Source: Parvibaculum sp.
Lineage (GTDB): Bacteria; Pseudomonadota; Alphaproteobacteria; Parvibaculales; Parvibaculaceae
Reading direction: 5' to 3'
DNA: 35,408 nucleotides
Assembly: GCA_030649335.1 (NCBI GenBank)
Contig: JAUSLL010000047.1
Span: 1 to 35,408 of the forward strand
Shown here: positions 23,051 through 30,925 of the stretch, one piece after another
Layout of the letters: every line of letters begins with the position of its first letter
Position numbering within the stretch: position 1 is the first letter of the stretch
Translations under genes and position numbers: made by a program
The notes under the pieces: generated by a model
What the model was told of the DNA's origin: nothing
Database searches by the model: none
Seen by the model: the letters and a program-made list of their open reading frames with translations, nothing else

Positions 23051-24070
23051 ATGCGCTTTCTAACTCTGGGTTGTCTCGCGCTCTTGCTCGCGCTGTTTGC
23101 CGCCAACATGCCAGCACGGGCCGCTGAGCCTTTTGCCATGCCGTCTCAGGCAACATCACAACCCGACGCCGCGCAGCAAGATGTGTCAGGCCCGCAAGGC
23201 ACAGTGAGCGCCCTTCTCTATCGCGCCATGCGCCTCCAACAGGATTATTTCCGCAGCCTTGCCACAGCCTTCCGCGCTTTCAATCTTGAGCGATCCGTTA
23301 CCGCTGCCACAACGCTCATCGCACTTTCCTTTGCCTACGGCATTTTCCATGCGGTCGGTCCCGGCCACGGCAAAGTCATCGTCACTTCCTATCTGCTGGC
23401 CGACGAGCGCGATGTGCGGCGCGGCATCGCGCTCGCGTTTCTTTCTTCGCTTGCGCAGGCCATCACCGCCATTCTCGTGGTCGGCGCATTGGCCATCGTC
23501 CTTGGTCTCACCCATCGCGCCGTCACAGGTGCCGTCCCCGCCATTGAGCGCATGAGCTTTCTTCTGGTCATCGCAGTCGGCGCGGTTCTCCTGTGGCGCG
23601 CCTTACGCGGCAACAGTCACAGCCACGATCACGGCCACCACCGCGACACTCACGATCATTCTCACGATCACGACCATAGCCACGCGGGTCATGCCCATTT
23701 GCCGACACCCGCAGAGCTTCGCGCGGCGCATAATTGGCGCGACATGGCCGCCGTCATCCTCGCCATCGGTCTGCGTCCCTGCACCGGCGCGATTCTCGTG
23801 CTTCTTTTCGCGCTGACGCAAAACGCTTTTCCGGTCGGCATGTTGTCAGCTCTTGCCATGTCGGTCGGCACAGCGATTACCGTTTCGCTGCTTGCCGTCC
23901 TCACACTCCTGTCCAAAAATCTCGCGCTTCGGCTCGCAGGCACAGCAGACAACCGCTGGACCGATCGCATCGAGCGCGGCCTCGCCATCGCGGGCGGGCT
24001 CTTCATCCTCGCCCTCGGCCTCATCATGATGGCAAGTTCGTTCCTTCTACCGCCCCAACCGCTTCTCTGA
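23051..24070 (+). CDS. NicO family nickel/cobalt transporter (RcnA-like)
   Basis: 339 residues. A signal-like first helix is followed by membrane segments. The conserved HAVGPGHGKVIVTSYLL motif (His100, His106) and the GLRPCTGAILVLLFAL motif (from residue 240) define the NicO family. Between them lies a histidine-rich cytoplasmic or periplasmic loop with 13 His in residues 190-216, as in RcnA exporters. It likely exports Ni or Co, driven by a cation gradient. The start at 23051 lies 5 bp after the DUF1007 stop with an AAGGG ribosome binding site; ATG 23030 overlaps that gene and is less likely. Confidence 0.9.
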   Translation: MRFLTLGCLALLLALFAANMPARAAEPFAMPSQATSQPDAAQQDVSGPQGTVSALLYRAMRLQQDYFRSLATAFRAFNLERSVTAATTLIALSFAYGIFHAVGPGHGKVIVTSYLLADERDVRRGIALAFLSSLAQAITAILVVGALAIVLGLTHRAVTGAVPAIERMSFLLVIAVGAVLLWRALRGNSHSHDHGHHRDTHDHSHDHDHSHAGHAHLPTPAELRAAHNWRDMAAVILAIGLRPCTGAILVLLFALTQNAFPVGMLSALAMSVGTAITVSLLAVLTLLSKNLALRLAGTADNRWTDRIERGLAIAGGLFILALGLIMMASSFLLPPQPLL

Positions 24071-24177
24071 ACGACGCTTCTCTGACCGGCAAGCGCCCGC
24101 CCCTACTCGACATTCCGCCCCCTCCGCCCCATACTGCGCGCGACCCAATAACGCCTTCCACAAGGACCGATTCCGGC

Positions 24178-24414
24178 ATGGCTGACGAGACGAAACCCAA
24201 TGATCCTGAGCGCATCACCGTGCTCGCCAAAGACTTCACGCCCGCGGCCATGGAGTTTCACCGTCGCAACATGAGCGAGAAGGGCTACCGCATGGAAGGC
24301 CAGATCGTGCAGCGCAAGTTCCAGATGATCGAAGGTCTGGGCGCGCCGAAAGAATTGTTCGACGGCGAGATGTTCTATGCCGTGACCTTCGTCCGCAAGG
24401 GCGCCGAGAAATAG
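24178..24414 (+). CDS. Conserved-looking small protein, unknown
   Basis: 78 residues, no signal peptide or membrane segment. Alternating charged and hydrophobic stretches (LAKDFTPAAMEFHRRNMSEKGYRMEGQIVQRKF ... MFYAVTFVRK) suggest a compact alpha/beta fold. AAGGA lies 11 nt before the ATG. The frame remains open far upstream inside the nickel transporter, but only this 3' part has protein-like composition. It may be transcribed with the NicO gene (107 bp gap) and is followed by a terminator. Unrecognised. Confidence 0.65.
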   Translation: MADETKPNDPERITVLAKDFTPAAMEFHRRNMSEKGYRMEGQIVQRKFQMIEGLGAPKELFDGEMFYAVTFVRKGAEK

Positions 24415-24465
24415 GTTCCGGCCTGTCGCCTCGCAAGGGCGTCATTAAAATCCACCATTAAAATC

Positions 24466-24495
24466 AACCCCTTGCCAGCCCGGCGAGGGGTTTTT
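24466..24495 (+). terminator. Rho-independent terminator
   Basis: An 11-bp stem with one G-T wobble (24466-24476 with 24482-24492), loop AGCCC, followed by Ts. It closes the transcript of the small protein and separates it from the cold-shock gene. Confidence 0.85.
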
Positions 24496-24521
24496 ACCTG
24501 CGACAATCCGTCCAAAACCCG

Positions 24522-24551
24522 TTGACTCGCTTCGACAATTCCTGCCAGAAT
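24522..24551 (+). promoter_or_regulatory. Candidate cold-shock gene promoter
   Basis: TTGACT (24522-24527) and CAGAAT (24546-24551) with an 18-bp spacer. It would give a leader of about 130 nt, in keeping with the long structured 5' leaders of cold-shock mRNAs. The assignment rests only on hexamer match. Confidence 0.4.
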
Positions 24552-24691
24552 TTGGGTGCAATCGACGTTTTGGCCTGCCTTGGCACCTCCGGCTTCGCGC
24601 CCTCTCAAGACACTTTCCAAAATCAGGTTGTCATCTACCGCGCGATGGGAGTGCGGATATTTCCGTGCGCAAGTACGCTAAGGAGACAAAC

Positions 24692-24895
24692 ATGGCTACT
24701 GGTACTGTGAAGTGGTTCAACGGCCAAAAAGGCTACGGCTTCATCCAACCGTCCGACGGCGGCAGGGATGTCTTTGTTCATATCAGCGCCGTTGAACGCG
24801 CTGGCATGAGCTCGTTGAACGAAGGCCAGACGATCAACTACGAACTCGTCACCGAAAAGGGCAAGACCTCGGCAGCCAACCTGTCGGTCGCCTGA
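24692..24895 (+). CDS. cspA: Cold shock protein, CspA family
   Basis: 67 residues, standard for Csp. RNP1 KGYGFI at 13-18 and RNP2 VFVHI at 27-31 carry the aromatic residues that bind single-stranded RNA and DNA. AAGGAG just upstream of ATG 24692 is the ribosome binding site; a GTG at 24665 is in frame but lies upstream of that site. It is monocistronic, with a long leader and its own terminator. It acts as an RNA chaperone in the cytoplasm. Confidence 0.96.
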   Translation: MATGTVKWFNGQKGYGFIQPSDGGRDVFVHISAVERAGMSSLNEGQTINYELVTEKGKTSAANLSVA

Positions 24896-24916
24896 CCCTC
24901 CCCCCACTCGAATTTC

Positions 24917-24949
24917 CGGCCGGGTCTTTGTGCCCGGCCGTTTGTTTTT
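24917..24949 (+). terminator. Rho-independent terminator after cspA
   Basis: CGGCCGGG (24917-24924) pairs with CCCGGCCG (24933-24940), 8-nt loop, followed by TTTGTTTTT. Confidence 0.9.
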
Positions 24950-24972
24950 CAGCAGAGTCATCTGGAACAGGC

Positions 24973-25020
24973 TTGACGATAATTAACAATTTGGCTAATT
25001 ATTAGCACTTAGGTTAATTA
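24973..25020 (+). promoter_or_regulatory. ArsR-operon promoter with overlapping symmetric operator
   Basis: TTGACG (24973-24978), 17 bp, then TAATTA (24996-25001) form a promoter. Over its -10 region lies GCTAATTATTAGC (24994-25006), a perfect 13-bp palindrome. Outside it, AATTAAC (24981-24987) and GTTAATT (25013-25019) are also exactly symmetric about base 25000, giving a nested 39-bp dyad. A 12-bp direct repeat (24990-25001 and 25009-25020, 2 mismatches) is contained as well. It is the likely site of autorepression by the ArsR protein. Confidence 0.7.
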
Positions 25021-25035
25021 AATCGCGAGCGGCTC

Positions 25036-25410
25036 ATGCCCGACATCCGCCTCGACACCACGCTTATTGCTTTGGCCGACCCCACGCGTCGCCTCGTCAT
25101 CAATGCACTGCGCAAGCAGCCCCGCCGCGCTGGCGAATTGGTCGCCATGGCCTCTATCAGCGCACCCGCCATGAGCCGCCATCTGAAAATCCTGCGCCAA
25201 TCGGGTCTCATCGCCGAAGAAGATGTCGAGAACGACGCCCGCGTGCGTCTCTACAGGCTTCAACCCGAAGCCTTCGCGGATCTGCAAACATGGCTCGACG
25301 AGGTGCAGAGTTTCTGGGCCGGTCAGCTTGATGCTTTCAAGGCGCATGTCGAAGGCAAGACCGTCAGGCCGAAAGGCAAGCGCACCAAGCCGAAAGACCA
25401 ACTTAAATGA
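25036..25410 (+). CDS. ArsR family transcriptional regulator
   Basis: 124 residues. A winged helix domain fills residues 5-85, with the segment LADPTRRLVINAL, the recognition helix ISAPAMSRHLKILRQSGLI and the wing ENDARVRLYRL. There are no cysteine pairs for metal binding, so it belongs to the non-metal ArsR branch that is usually paired with an SRPBCC protein. The C-terminus is basic (KTVRPKGKRTKPKD). It is the first gene of a four-gene operon and overlaps the next by ATGA. A symmetric operator covers its promoter. Confidence 0.93.
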   Translation: MPDIRLDTTLIALADPTRRLVINALRKQPRRAGELVAMASISAPAMSRHLKILRQSGLIAEEDVENDARVRLYRLQPEAFADLQTWLDEVQSFWAGQLDAFKAHVEGKTVRPKGKRTKPKDQLK

Positions 25411-25907
25411 GCAAGTCTGTCGAGGCAGAAACCGTTCGCGTTTCCATCGACCTCGCCGTCGATCCAGCCACAGCATTTGCGGCCTTCACCGAAGATGTTG
25501 ACCTGTGGTGGGCGCGCGGCGCAAAGAACCGTTTTCGCGCGCCATGGGTCGGCATCATGCGCTTTGAGCCCGGTCCCAATGGCCGCCTCATCGAAGTCTA
25601 TGACGATGAAACAGGCGACCACTTTGAAGTCGGGCGCATCACGGCATGGGAGCCGGGCCACCGCCTCGCTTTCACTTGGCGCATTCCGAATTTTGCGCCC
25701 GACGAAATTACCTACATCAACATCACCTTCGAGCCTGTCGTCGCAGGCACACGCGTCACGCTTGAACATGCCGGTTGGGAGGCCTTGCGTCCCGATCATC
25801 CGGCCCGCCACGGTCTCACCGGCACAGCCTTCCGCATGATGCGATCCGGCTGGTGGGCCGATCATTTTGTCGCCATCAAACGCTTCACCGAGGGAGGACG
25901 ACCATGA
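25407..25907 (+). CDS. SRPBCC (AHSA1-like) domain protein
   Basis: 166 residues. The START/AHSA1-like fold is evident from the start IDLAVDPATAFAAFT, the following DVDLWWARG, the central GRITAWEPGHRLAFTWRI and the C-terminal helix with GWWADHFVAIKRF. Such proteins bind hydrophobic small ligands in a cavity. It is translationally coupled to the ArsR gene (ATGA overlap), the usual gene pair, and to the VOC gene downstream (4-base overlap). The ligand is unknown. Confidence 0.88.
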   Translation: MSKSVEAETVRVSIDLAVDPATAFAAFTEDVDLWWARGAKNRFRAPWVGIMRFEPGPNGRLIEVYDDETGDHFEVGRITAWEPGHRLAFTWRIPNFAPDEITYINITFEPVVAGTRVTLEHAGWEALRPDHPARHGLTGTAFRMMRSGWWADHFVAIKRFTEGGRP

Positions 25908-26350
25908 CCGTCAAAGGCAAAAAAGTTGAGGTTTATCTCTGCGCCAAAGGCGCCGCAGAGGCCATCGAGTTCTACAAGAAAGCATTCGGCGCAACCGAAA
26001 CCGGCGCACGCATTCTCGATCCGCAAAACCGCATCGGCCATGCCGAATTCATGATCGGCGACAGCCTGATGATGATTTCAGATGAGCATCCGGAAATAGG
26101 CATTTTGAGCCCGCAATCATTGGGCGGAACGCCGGTCAATCTGATGGTCCATGTCGATAACGCCAAAGCAGCCTTTGAGCAAGCCCTCGCCGCCGGTGCC
26201 TCCGAGGTGCGCGCGCTAGCCGACCAGTTCTACGGCGAACGCTCCGGCCAGATCAAAGACCCCTTCGGCTTCAACTGGACCATCAGCCAGCACATCGAAG
26301 ATGTGTCGCCCGAAGAAATAGAGAAGCGCGCCAAAGCCCTTTACGGCTAA
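25904..26350 (+). CDS. VOC family protein (PhnB/glyoxalase-like)
   Basis: 148 residues, with paired beta-alpha-beta-beta-beta modules. EVYLCAKGAAEAIEFYKKAFGA opens the first half and HAEFMIGDSLMMISDE closes it. NLMVHVDNAKAAFEQALAAGA opens the second, which ends with GQIKDPFGFNWTISQH. His and Asp/Glu residues of the metal site are in HAEF and DPFG contexts. It is of the PhnB-like subgroup without a known reaction. A GGGAGG ribosome binding site precedes ATG 25904, inside the end of the SRPBCC gene. Confidence 0.88.
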   Translation: MTVKGKKVEVYLCAKGAAEAIEFYKKAFGATETGARILDPQNRIGHAEFMIGDSLMMISDEHPEIGILSPQSLGGTPVNLMVHVDNAKAAFEQALAAGASEVRALADQFYGERSGQIKDPFGFNWTISQHIEDVSPEEIEKRAKALYG

Positions 26351-26383
26351 TCTCCCGCCACTGGATTGAAATGGGGGGGAACC

Positions 26384-27610
26384 GTGACCGATCCGAAACC
26401 TGTCAGCCGCCACGCGATCACCTTCATCTTCATCACAATGCTCATCGACAGCATTGGTCTTGGCATCATCATTCCGGTAATGCCACAGCTCATTGAAGAA
26501 CTCACCGGCGACACGCTGAGCAATGCCGCCGTCTATGGCGGCTGGCTTCTGTTTGTCTATTCGCTGGCACAATTCATCTGCGCGCCCATTCTCGGCAATC
26601 TGTCAGACCGCTTCGGTCGCCGCCCTGTGCTGCTCATGTCGCTGCTCACCGTCGGGCTTGATTACATTCTCATGGGCCTTGCACCGACCATGATCTGGCT
26701 CTTCATCGGCCGCATCATTTCCGGCATGGCAGGCGCCAGCTATTCCACCGCCAATGCCTATATCGCCGACATCACACCACCGGAAAAACGCGCCCAGAGT
26801 TTCGGCCTCATGGGTGCTGCCTTCGGCGTCGGCTTCATCATCGGTCCGGTCATCGGCGGCATGCTCGGCACCTTCGGCCCGCGCATGCCTTTCTATGTGG
26901 CAGCAGGACTCGCGCTCGCCAATGCGCTCTACGGCTTCCTCGTCATTCCGGAATCTCTGAAGCCGGAAAACCGCCGCCCCTTCTCATGGGCACGCGCCAA
27001 CACGCTTGGAGCCATCGCGCATCTGCGCAGCGTGCCCACGGCTCTGATGCTTGCCGCCACGCTTTTCTTTCACCAGATGGCACATTTCGTTTTGCCCTCT
27101 GTCTGGTCTTTCTACGTGATCGAAAAATTCAAATGGTCCACGGCTGAAGTCGGCTACTCGCTCGGTGCCGCCGGTCTCTTCATGGTGATTGTTCAGGGCG
27201 GCCTCATCCGCACGGTGATTGCCAAAATCGGTTCCGAACGCGCCGCCTATGTCGGCCTTATCTTCGCCGTCCTTGGTTACATCGGATACGCCGTCGCGCC
27301 CAACGGCCTCACCATCTATATTTTTCTGGCCGTCGCCAGCCTTGCCGGCCTCGCTCACCCCTCGATCAGCGCCATCATCACCACGGCTGTTCCCGCCAAT
27401 GCACAAGGCGAGTTGCAAGGCGCATTGAGCAGCCTCGGCGGCATCGCTGCCATCATCGCGCCGATCCTGATGACTTATGTTTTTGGCTATTTCACAGCGC
27501 CCGCCGCACCCGTCCATTTTGCAGGCGCCCCCTTCATTCTCTCGGCCTTCTTTGAGCTCATCGCCATCGCCCTGCTCGCCCGCGTCATTCGCCAGGCTCA
27601 TATGAAATAA
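26384..27610 (+). CDS. MFS transporter, TetA-like (DHA1)
   Basis: About 408 residues with 12 predicted membrane helices. The motif A loop [14 protein letters not shown] between helices 2 and 3, the GIIIPVMPQ start and the [33 protein letters not shown] stretch of helix 5 identify the tetracycline-resistance-type drug:H+ antiporter group. GTG 26384 follows a run of G that serves as ribosome binding site; TTG 26366 is in frame but unlikely. It ends the ArsR operon, so the operon may export a compound sensed by ArsR. The drug is not predictable. Confidence 0.9.
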   Translation: MTDPKPVSRHAITFIFITMLIDSIGLGIIIPVMPQLIEELTGDTLSNAAVYGGWLLFVYSLAQFICAPILGNLSDRFGRRPVLLMSLLTVGLDYILMGLAPTMIWLFIGRIISGMAGASYSTANAYIADITPPEKRAQSFGLMGAAFGVGFIIGPVIGGMLGTFGPRMPFYVAAGLALANALYGFLVIPESLKPENRRPFSWARANTLGAIAHLRSVPTALMLAATLFFHQMAHFVLPSVWSFYVIEKFKWSTAEVGYSLGAAGLFMVIVQGGLIRTVIAKIGSERAAYVGLIFAVLGYIGYAVAPNGLTIYIFLAVASLAGLAHPSISAIITTAVPANAQGELQGALSSLGGIAAIIAPILMTYVFGYFTAPAAPVHFAGAPFILSAFFELIAIALLARVIRQAHMK

Positions 27611-27678
27611 GGCGCACTTGACATCGCAAGCCCCGACCGCTTGCATCACAGCCTTCATATTCTGCCCGAGGGGACCCC

Positions 27679-29238
27679 ATGAGCATCCAGCTCTTTCTGC
27701 TCAATCCGATTTTGCGCTTCCGCATCAAACGCCGCTTCAAGAAAAAACCGGACATTCTGGAATTGCGCCCCGTCATGGCCGAAGCCGCGGCCATGCAAAA
27801 GCCCGTCCCCGCCGACATCGACGTCGCACCGGTCAAATTGGGCGACATCCGCGTCGAACGTCTCGCCGCCCCCGATGTCCGCACCGACGCGGCCTTCCTC
27901 TATATCCACGGCGGCGGCTGGGTCGCCGGTTCGCCCGAAACCCACCGCGCCCTCACATGGCGCCTCACGCGCCAGCTCGGCATTCCCGTTTACGCGGTTG
28001 ATTACCGCCTCGCGCCCGAACATCCGTTCCCCGCAGGCCTTGATGATTGCATCGCCGCCTATCGTGCCCTCATCGCCAGCGGCATCGCAGGCTCAAACAT
28101 CGTCATCGGCGGCGACAGCGCAGGCGGCAATCTCACCATGGCGCTGGCGCTTCGCCTGCGCGACGAAGGTGTGCCCATGCCCGCCGCCCTCGTCTGCCTC
28201 TCGCCCGCGCTCGACTTCACCTACTCAGGCGCCTCCGTCCTCGAAAACGGCAAGGCTGACACATTCTTCGTGCCCGAAATCATGCCCACCGTCGGCCCCA
28301 TCTATCATCCGGGCACCGACGCGAAGCATCCCTATCTCTCGCCGATCTTTGGCGACGCCAGCGGCCTGCCGCCGACACTCTTTCAGGTCGGCGCGCTCGA
28401 AATGCTGCGCGACGACAGCACCCGCATGTCCGCCAACATGAAAGCAGCGGGCAATACCAACGTGCAGCTCGAAGTCTGGCCCAAAGTGTGGCACGTCTGG
28501 CAGATTATGGCGGACCTTCTGCCCGAAGGTGAAAAAGCAATCGGCGACATCGTCACCTTCGTCAAGAAACATCTGCCGCAACCGACACCGAAAAATACAA
28601 CAGGAAACACGCCGATGATCAAAGTCCATCACCTCAACAATTCGCGCTCACAGCGCATCCTCTGGCTGCTCGAAGAATTGCAGCTTCCCTATGAGATCAT
28701 CAAATACCAGCGCGACGCGGTCACCAATCTCGCGCCGCCGGAACTGAAAAAAATCCATCCCCTCGGCAAGTCGCCCGTCATCGAAGACGAAGGCCGCATC
28801 ATTGCTGAGTCCGGCGCCATCGTCGAACTCATCACGCAGAAATACGGCAAGGGCAAACTCGCGCCCGCCGCAGGCACACCGGCTTACGACCGCTACATCG
28901 AATGGCTGCATTTTGCCGAAGGCTCGGCCATGCTGCCGCTCATGCTGGCGCTTTACACGGGCCGTCTGGGCGATGCCGCAGCGCCTCTTCAGCCGCGTAT
29001 CACCTCCGAACTCGACAATTACTTTAGCTACATGAACGGCCTCGTCGAAAAAGGCGGCTATCTCATGGGCAAGGAATTCTCCGCCGCCGACATCGAAAAC
29101 TCCTTCGTCCTCGAAGCGGGCAAGATGCGTGGTTTCCTCGCCAATTACCCGAACCTCCTCGACCTCATCAACCGCCTTCAGGCGCGTCCCGCTTACAAGG
29201 CCGCCCTTGAAAAAGGCGGCGCTTACGCCTTCGCCTGA
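27679..29238 (+). CDS. Fusion protein: HSL-family esterase + glutathione S-transferase
   Basis: 519 residues in one frame. Residues 1-300 are an HSL-type alpha/beta hydrolase: HGGG oxyanion motif at 77-80, GDSAGG with Ser147, acid Glu241 in VGALEMLRDD and His272 in VWHVW. Residues 313-519 are a complete glutathione S-transferase: an N-terminal thioredoxin fold (HHLNNSRSQRILWLLEEL), the ESGAIVELI glutathione contact, and a helical C-terminal domain. The joint PQPTPKNTTGNTP is a short polar linker. At the joint, AGGAAA lies 7 nt before ATG 28615, a proper internal start, so free GST may also be made. A GAGGGG ribosome binding site precedes ATG 27679. The ester and thiol substrates are unknown. 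Confidence 0.85.
   Translation: MSIQLFLLNPILRFRIKRRFKKKPDILELRPVMAEAAAMQKPVPADIDVAPVKLGDIRVERLAAPDVRTDAAFLYIHGGGWVAGSPETHRALTWRLTRQLGIPVYAVDYRLAPEHPFPAGLDDCIAAYRALIASGIAGSNIVIGGDSAGGNLTMALALRLRDEGVPMPAALVCLSPALDFTYSGASVLENGKADTFFVPEIMPTVGPIYHPGTDAKHPYLSPIFGDASGLPPTLFQVGALEMLRDDSTRMSANMKAAGNTNVQLEVWPKVWHVWQIMADLLPEGEKAIGDIVTFVKKHLPQPTPKNTTGNTPMIKVHHLNNSRSQRILWLLEELQLPYEIIKYQRDAVTNLAPPELKKIHPLGKSPVIEDEGRIIAESGAIVELITQKYGKGKLAPAAGTPAYDRYIEWLHFAEGSAMLPLMLALYTGRLGDAAAPLQPRITSELDNYFSYMNGLVEKGGYLMGKEFSAADIENSFVLEAGKMRGFLANYPNLLDLINRLQARPAYKAALEKGGAYAFA
28615..29238 (+). other. Possible internal start giving a free GST
   Basis: ATG 28615 is codon 313 of the fusion and begins MIKVHHLNNSRSQ, the normal N-terminus of this GST group. 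AGGAAA 7 nt upstream has correct spacing for a ribosome binding site. The result would be a 207-residue stand-alone GST in addition to the fusion. Whether it is used cannot be told from sequence. Confidence 0.5.
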
Positions 29239-29250
29239 GACAAAAAATAT

Positions 29251-29309
29251 AATCCGCTAACGGATTAATTAGAAACCCCTCCGGTACCCGACGTACCGGA
29301 GGGGTTTTT
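29251..29309 (+). terminator. Rho-independent terminator (with a small upstream hairpin)
   Basis: A perfect 15-bp stem AAACCCCTCCGGTAC (29273-29287) with 29293-29307, loop CCGAC, Ts following. A smaller hairpin AATCCG-CTAA-CGGATT precedes it at 29251-29266. A very strong end for the fusion gene. Confidence 0.93.
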
Positions 29310-29753
29310 CGTGTGAACCCCGCTGTTATAAAACCTTGTTTTGACCCCCCGCCCTTCCGGCGTCATGTGTGTCGGCATGATCCGCACATCGGGCAGCGAT
29401 GAAAGACGCCGACAGGGCCAATGCCCCGCGCGGACCGAATCCGTCCCCGCCTCTTTTTCGCCCCCGCTGCTGCCCTCTGGCCGATTCCCGGCCCCTTGCG
29501 ACATATCCCCCGTTTTCACCGCGTCGGACACATGGCCACGCCGCCTGCCTGTCCGCCGCGTGGAAAAGCACGCCGCTTCCTTTCTCCCTGTTAAATCAAC
29601 ATCTTACAGATCAGGGCGAAGCGAAACTGCGGGCAAAACCGGCCCCCGCTGCGACAAGCGGACCGGCTCACCATCACAAAACTGTCACGCAATCGTCGTA
29701 CTCAGAGGGGGCAAATCTGCTGCTGGCTGGGCGCGACCTAGGAGAACGACAAT
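29310..29753. other. Long intergenic region upstream of pstS
   Basis: About 440 bases without a convincing gene. Open frames exist, but they have proline/arginine-rich shadow composition and no ribosome binding site. The only recognisable signals are the Pho box near its right end (29671-29699) and the AGGAG ribosome binding site of pstS. Confidence 0.6.
29671..29699 (+). promoter_or_regulatory. Pho box upstream of pstS
   Basis: The half-sites CCATCAC, CTGTCAC and TCGTCGT follow each other with exact 4-bp AT/GC spacers, i.e. an 11-bp period as in PhoB boxes (consensus CTGTCAT N4 CTGTCAT). The middle half-site is nearly perfect. It lies 55 bp before the start of pstS, so PhoB activation under phosphate limitation is expected. 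Confidence 0.7.
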
Positions 29754-30824
29754 ATGTTGAAACAATTCGGAAAAATCGGCCTTGCCGGTCTCGTCGGCCT
29801 CACCGGCGTTCTGGCGGTGGTCGCCTTCACCACGGTCACCACCGTCGAAACTGCACAGGCCGCCGATATTTCCGGTGCGGGCGCGACCTTCCCCTACCCC
29901 GTCTATGCCAAATGGGCCGAGGCCTACAAAGCCAAGACCAACACCGGCATCAACTACCAGTCGATCGGTTCGGGCGGCGGCATCAAGCAGATCAAAGCCA
30001 ACACAGTGGACTTCGGCGCGTCCGACGCTCCCCTCACGGCAGCAGAGCTTGAAAAAGCGGGCCTCATCCAGTTCCCGATGGTCATGGGTGCCATCGTGCC
30101 GGTCGTCAATCTCGAAGGCGTGAAGCCCGGCGAGATGAAACTCGACGGCAAGACCCTCGCCGACATCTATCTCGGCAAGATCACAAAGTGGAACGACCCC
30201 AAGATCGTCGCCCTCAATAAAGACGTAAAACTTCCCGATCAGGCCATCGCCGTTGTTCACCGTTCGGACGGCTCGGGCACCACGTTCAACTTCACCTATT
30301 ACCTCAATGCAGCCTCACCGGCCTGGGCCGAAATCGGCGTCGAGAAAGCCGTTGAATGGCCTGTCGGTCTCGGCGGCAAGGGCAACGAAGGCGTCGCCGC
30401 TCTCGTCAGCCAGCTTTCCGGTGCCATCGGCTATGTCGAATTTGCCTATGCGCATCAGAACGCGCTGACACATACCGACATGGTCAACAAGGATGGCAAG
30501 ACCGTCGCGCCGAGCCTTGAAAGCATTCAGGCCGCAGCCGCCAATGCCGATTGGGCCCATGCGCCCGGCATGTATCTGATCCTCGCCGATCAGCCCGGTG
30601 CCGATAGCTGGCCCATGACCGCCGCGACATTCATCCTCGTCCACAAGAAGCAGGCCAGAGCCGAAACAGGCAAAGCCGTTCTCGCATTCTTCGACTGGGC
30701 CTATGCCGATGGCGACAAGCTTGCCGAAGACCTCATCTATGTGCCGATGCCCGACAAAGTTGTCGATCTGGTCAAGACCGAATGGAAATCCGTCACCGAT
30801 GCCGACGGCAAGCCGGTCCTCTGA
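29754..30824 (+). CDS. pstS: Phosphate ABC transporter, periplasmic phosphate-binding protein
   Basis: 356 residues. A signal peptide ends near AQA (residue 36). The mature start DISGAGATFPYPVYAKW is the hallmark of PstS, as are SIGSGGGIKQI, FGASDAPL and HRSDGSGTTFNFTYYL, which line the phosphate pocket. It captures phosphate in the periplasm and delivers it to PstCA. AGGAG precedes the ATG. First gene of pstSCAB with a Pho box upstream. The gap to pstC is about 100 bp and contains an attenuator-like hairpin. Confidence 0.96.
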   Translation: MLKQFGKIGLAGLVGLTGVLAVVAFTTVTTVETAQAADISGAGATFPYPVYAKWAEAYKAKTNTGINYQSIGSGGGIKQIKANTVDFGASDAPLTAAELEKAGLIQFPMVMGAIVPVVNLEGVKPGEMKLDGKTLADIYLGKITKWNDPKIVALNKDVKLPDQAIAVVHRSDGSGTTFNFTYYLNAASPAWAEIGVEKAVEWPVGLGGKGNEGVAALVSQLSGAIGYVEFAYAHQNALTHTDMVNKDGKTVAPSLESIQAAAANADWAHAPGMYLILADQPGADSWPMTAATFILVHKKQARAETGKAVLAFFDWAYADGDKLAEDLIYVPMPDKVVDLVKTEWKSVTDADGKPVL

Positions 30825-30845
30825 CCAACGCTTCACATAACAAAT

Positions 30846-30875
30846 CGGGAAGAGGCAAAGTTTTGTCCCTTCCCG
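30846..30875 (+). terminator. Attenuator-like hairpin between pstS and pstC
   Basis: CGGGAAG (30846-30852) pairs with CTTCCCG (30869-30875), then TTTCT. A modest 7-bp stem with a 16-nt loop. Such hairpins commonly let pstS be made in excess over the membrane subunits. Confidence 0.5.
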
Positions 30876-30925
30876 TTTCTGCCTTTCAAAAATAACTTAC
30901 GCAGCCCAGCAATAGGACCGGCCAC

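Noticed and set aside
23618..23700. Repetitive CAC/CAT stretch as a DNA repeat or CRISPR-like array
   Set aside because: It simply encodes the histidine-rich loop of the NicO transporter. No regular repeat-spacer unit is present.
29341..29760. Plus-strand open frame upstream of pstS as a hidden gene
   Set aside because: Proline/arginine-rich composition, no ribosome binding site, and it runs through the Pho box and into the pstS start.
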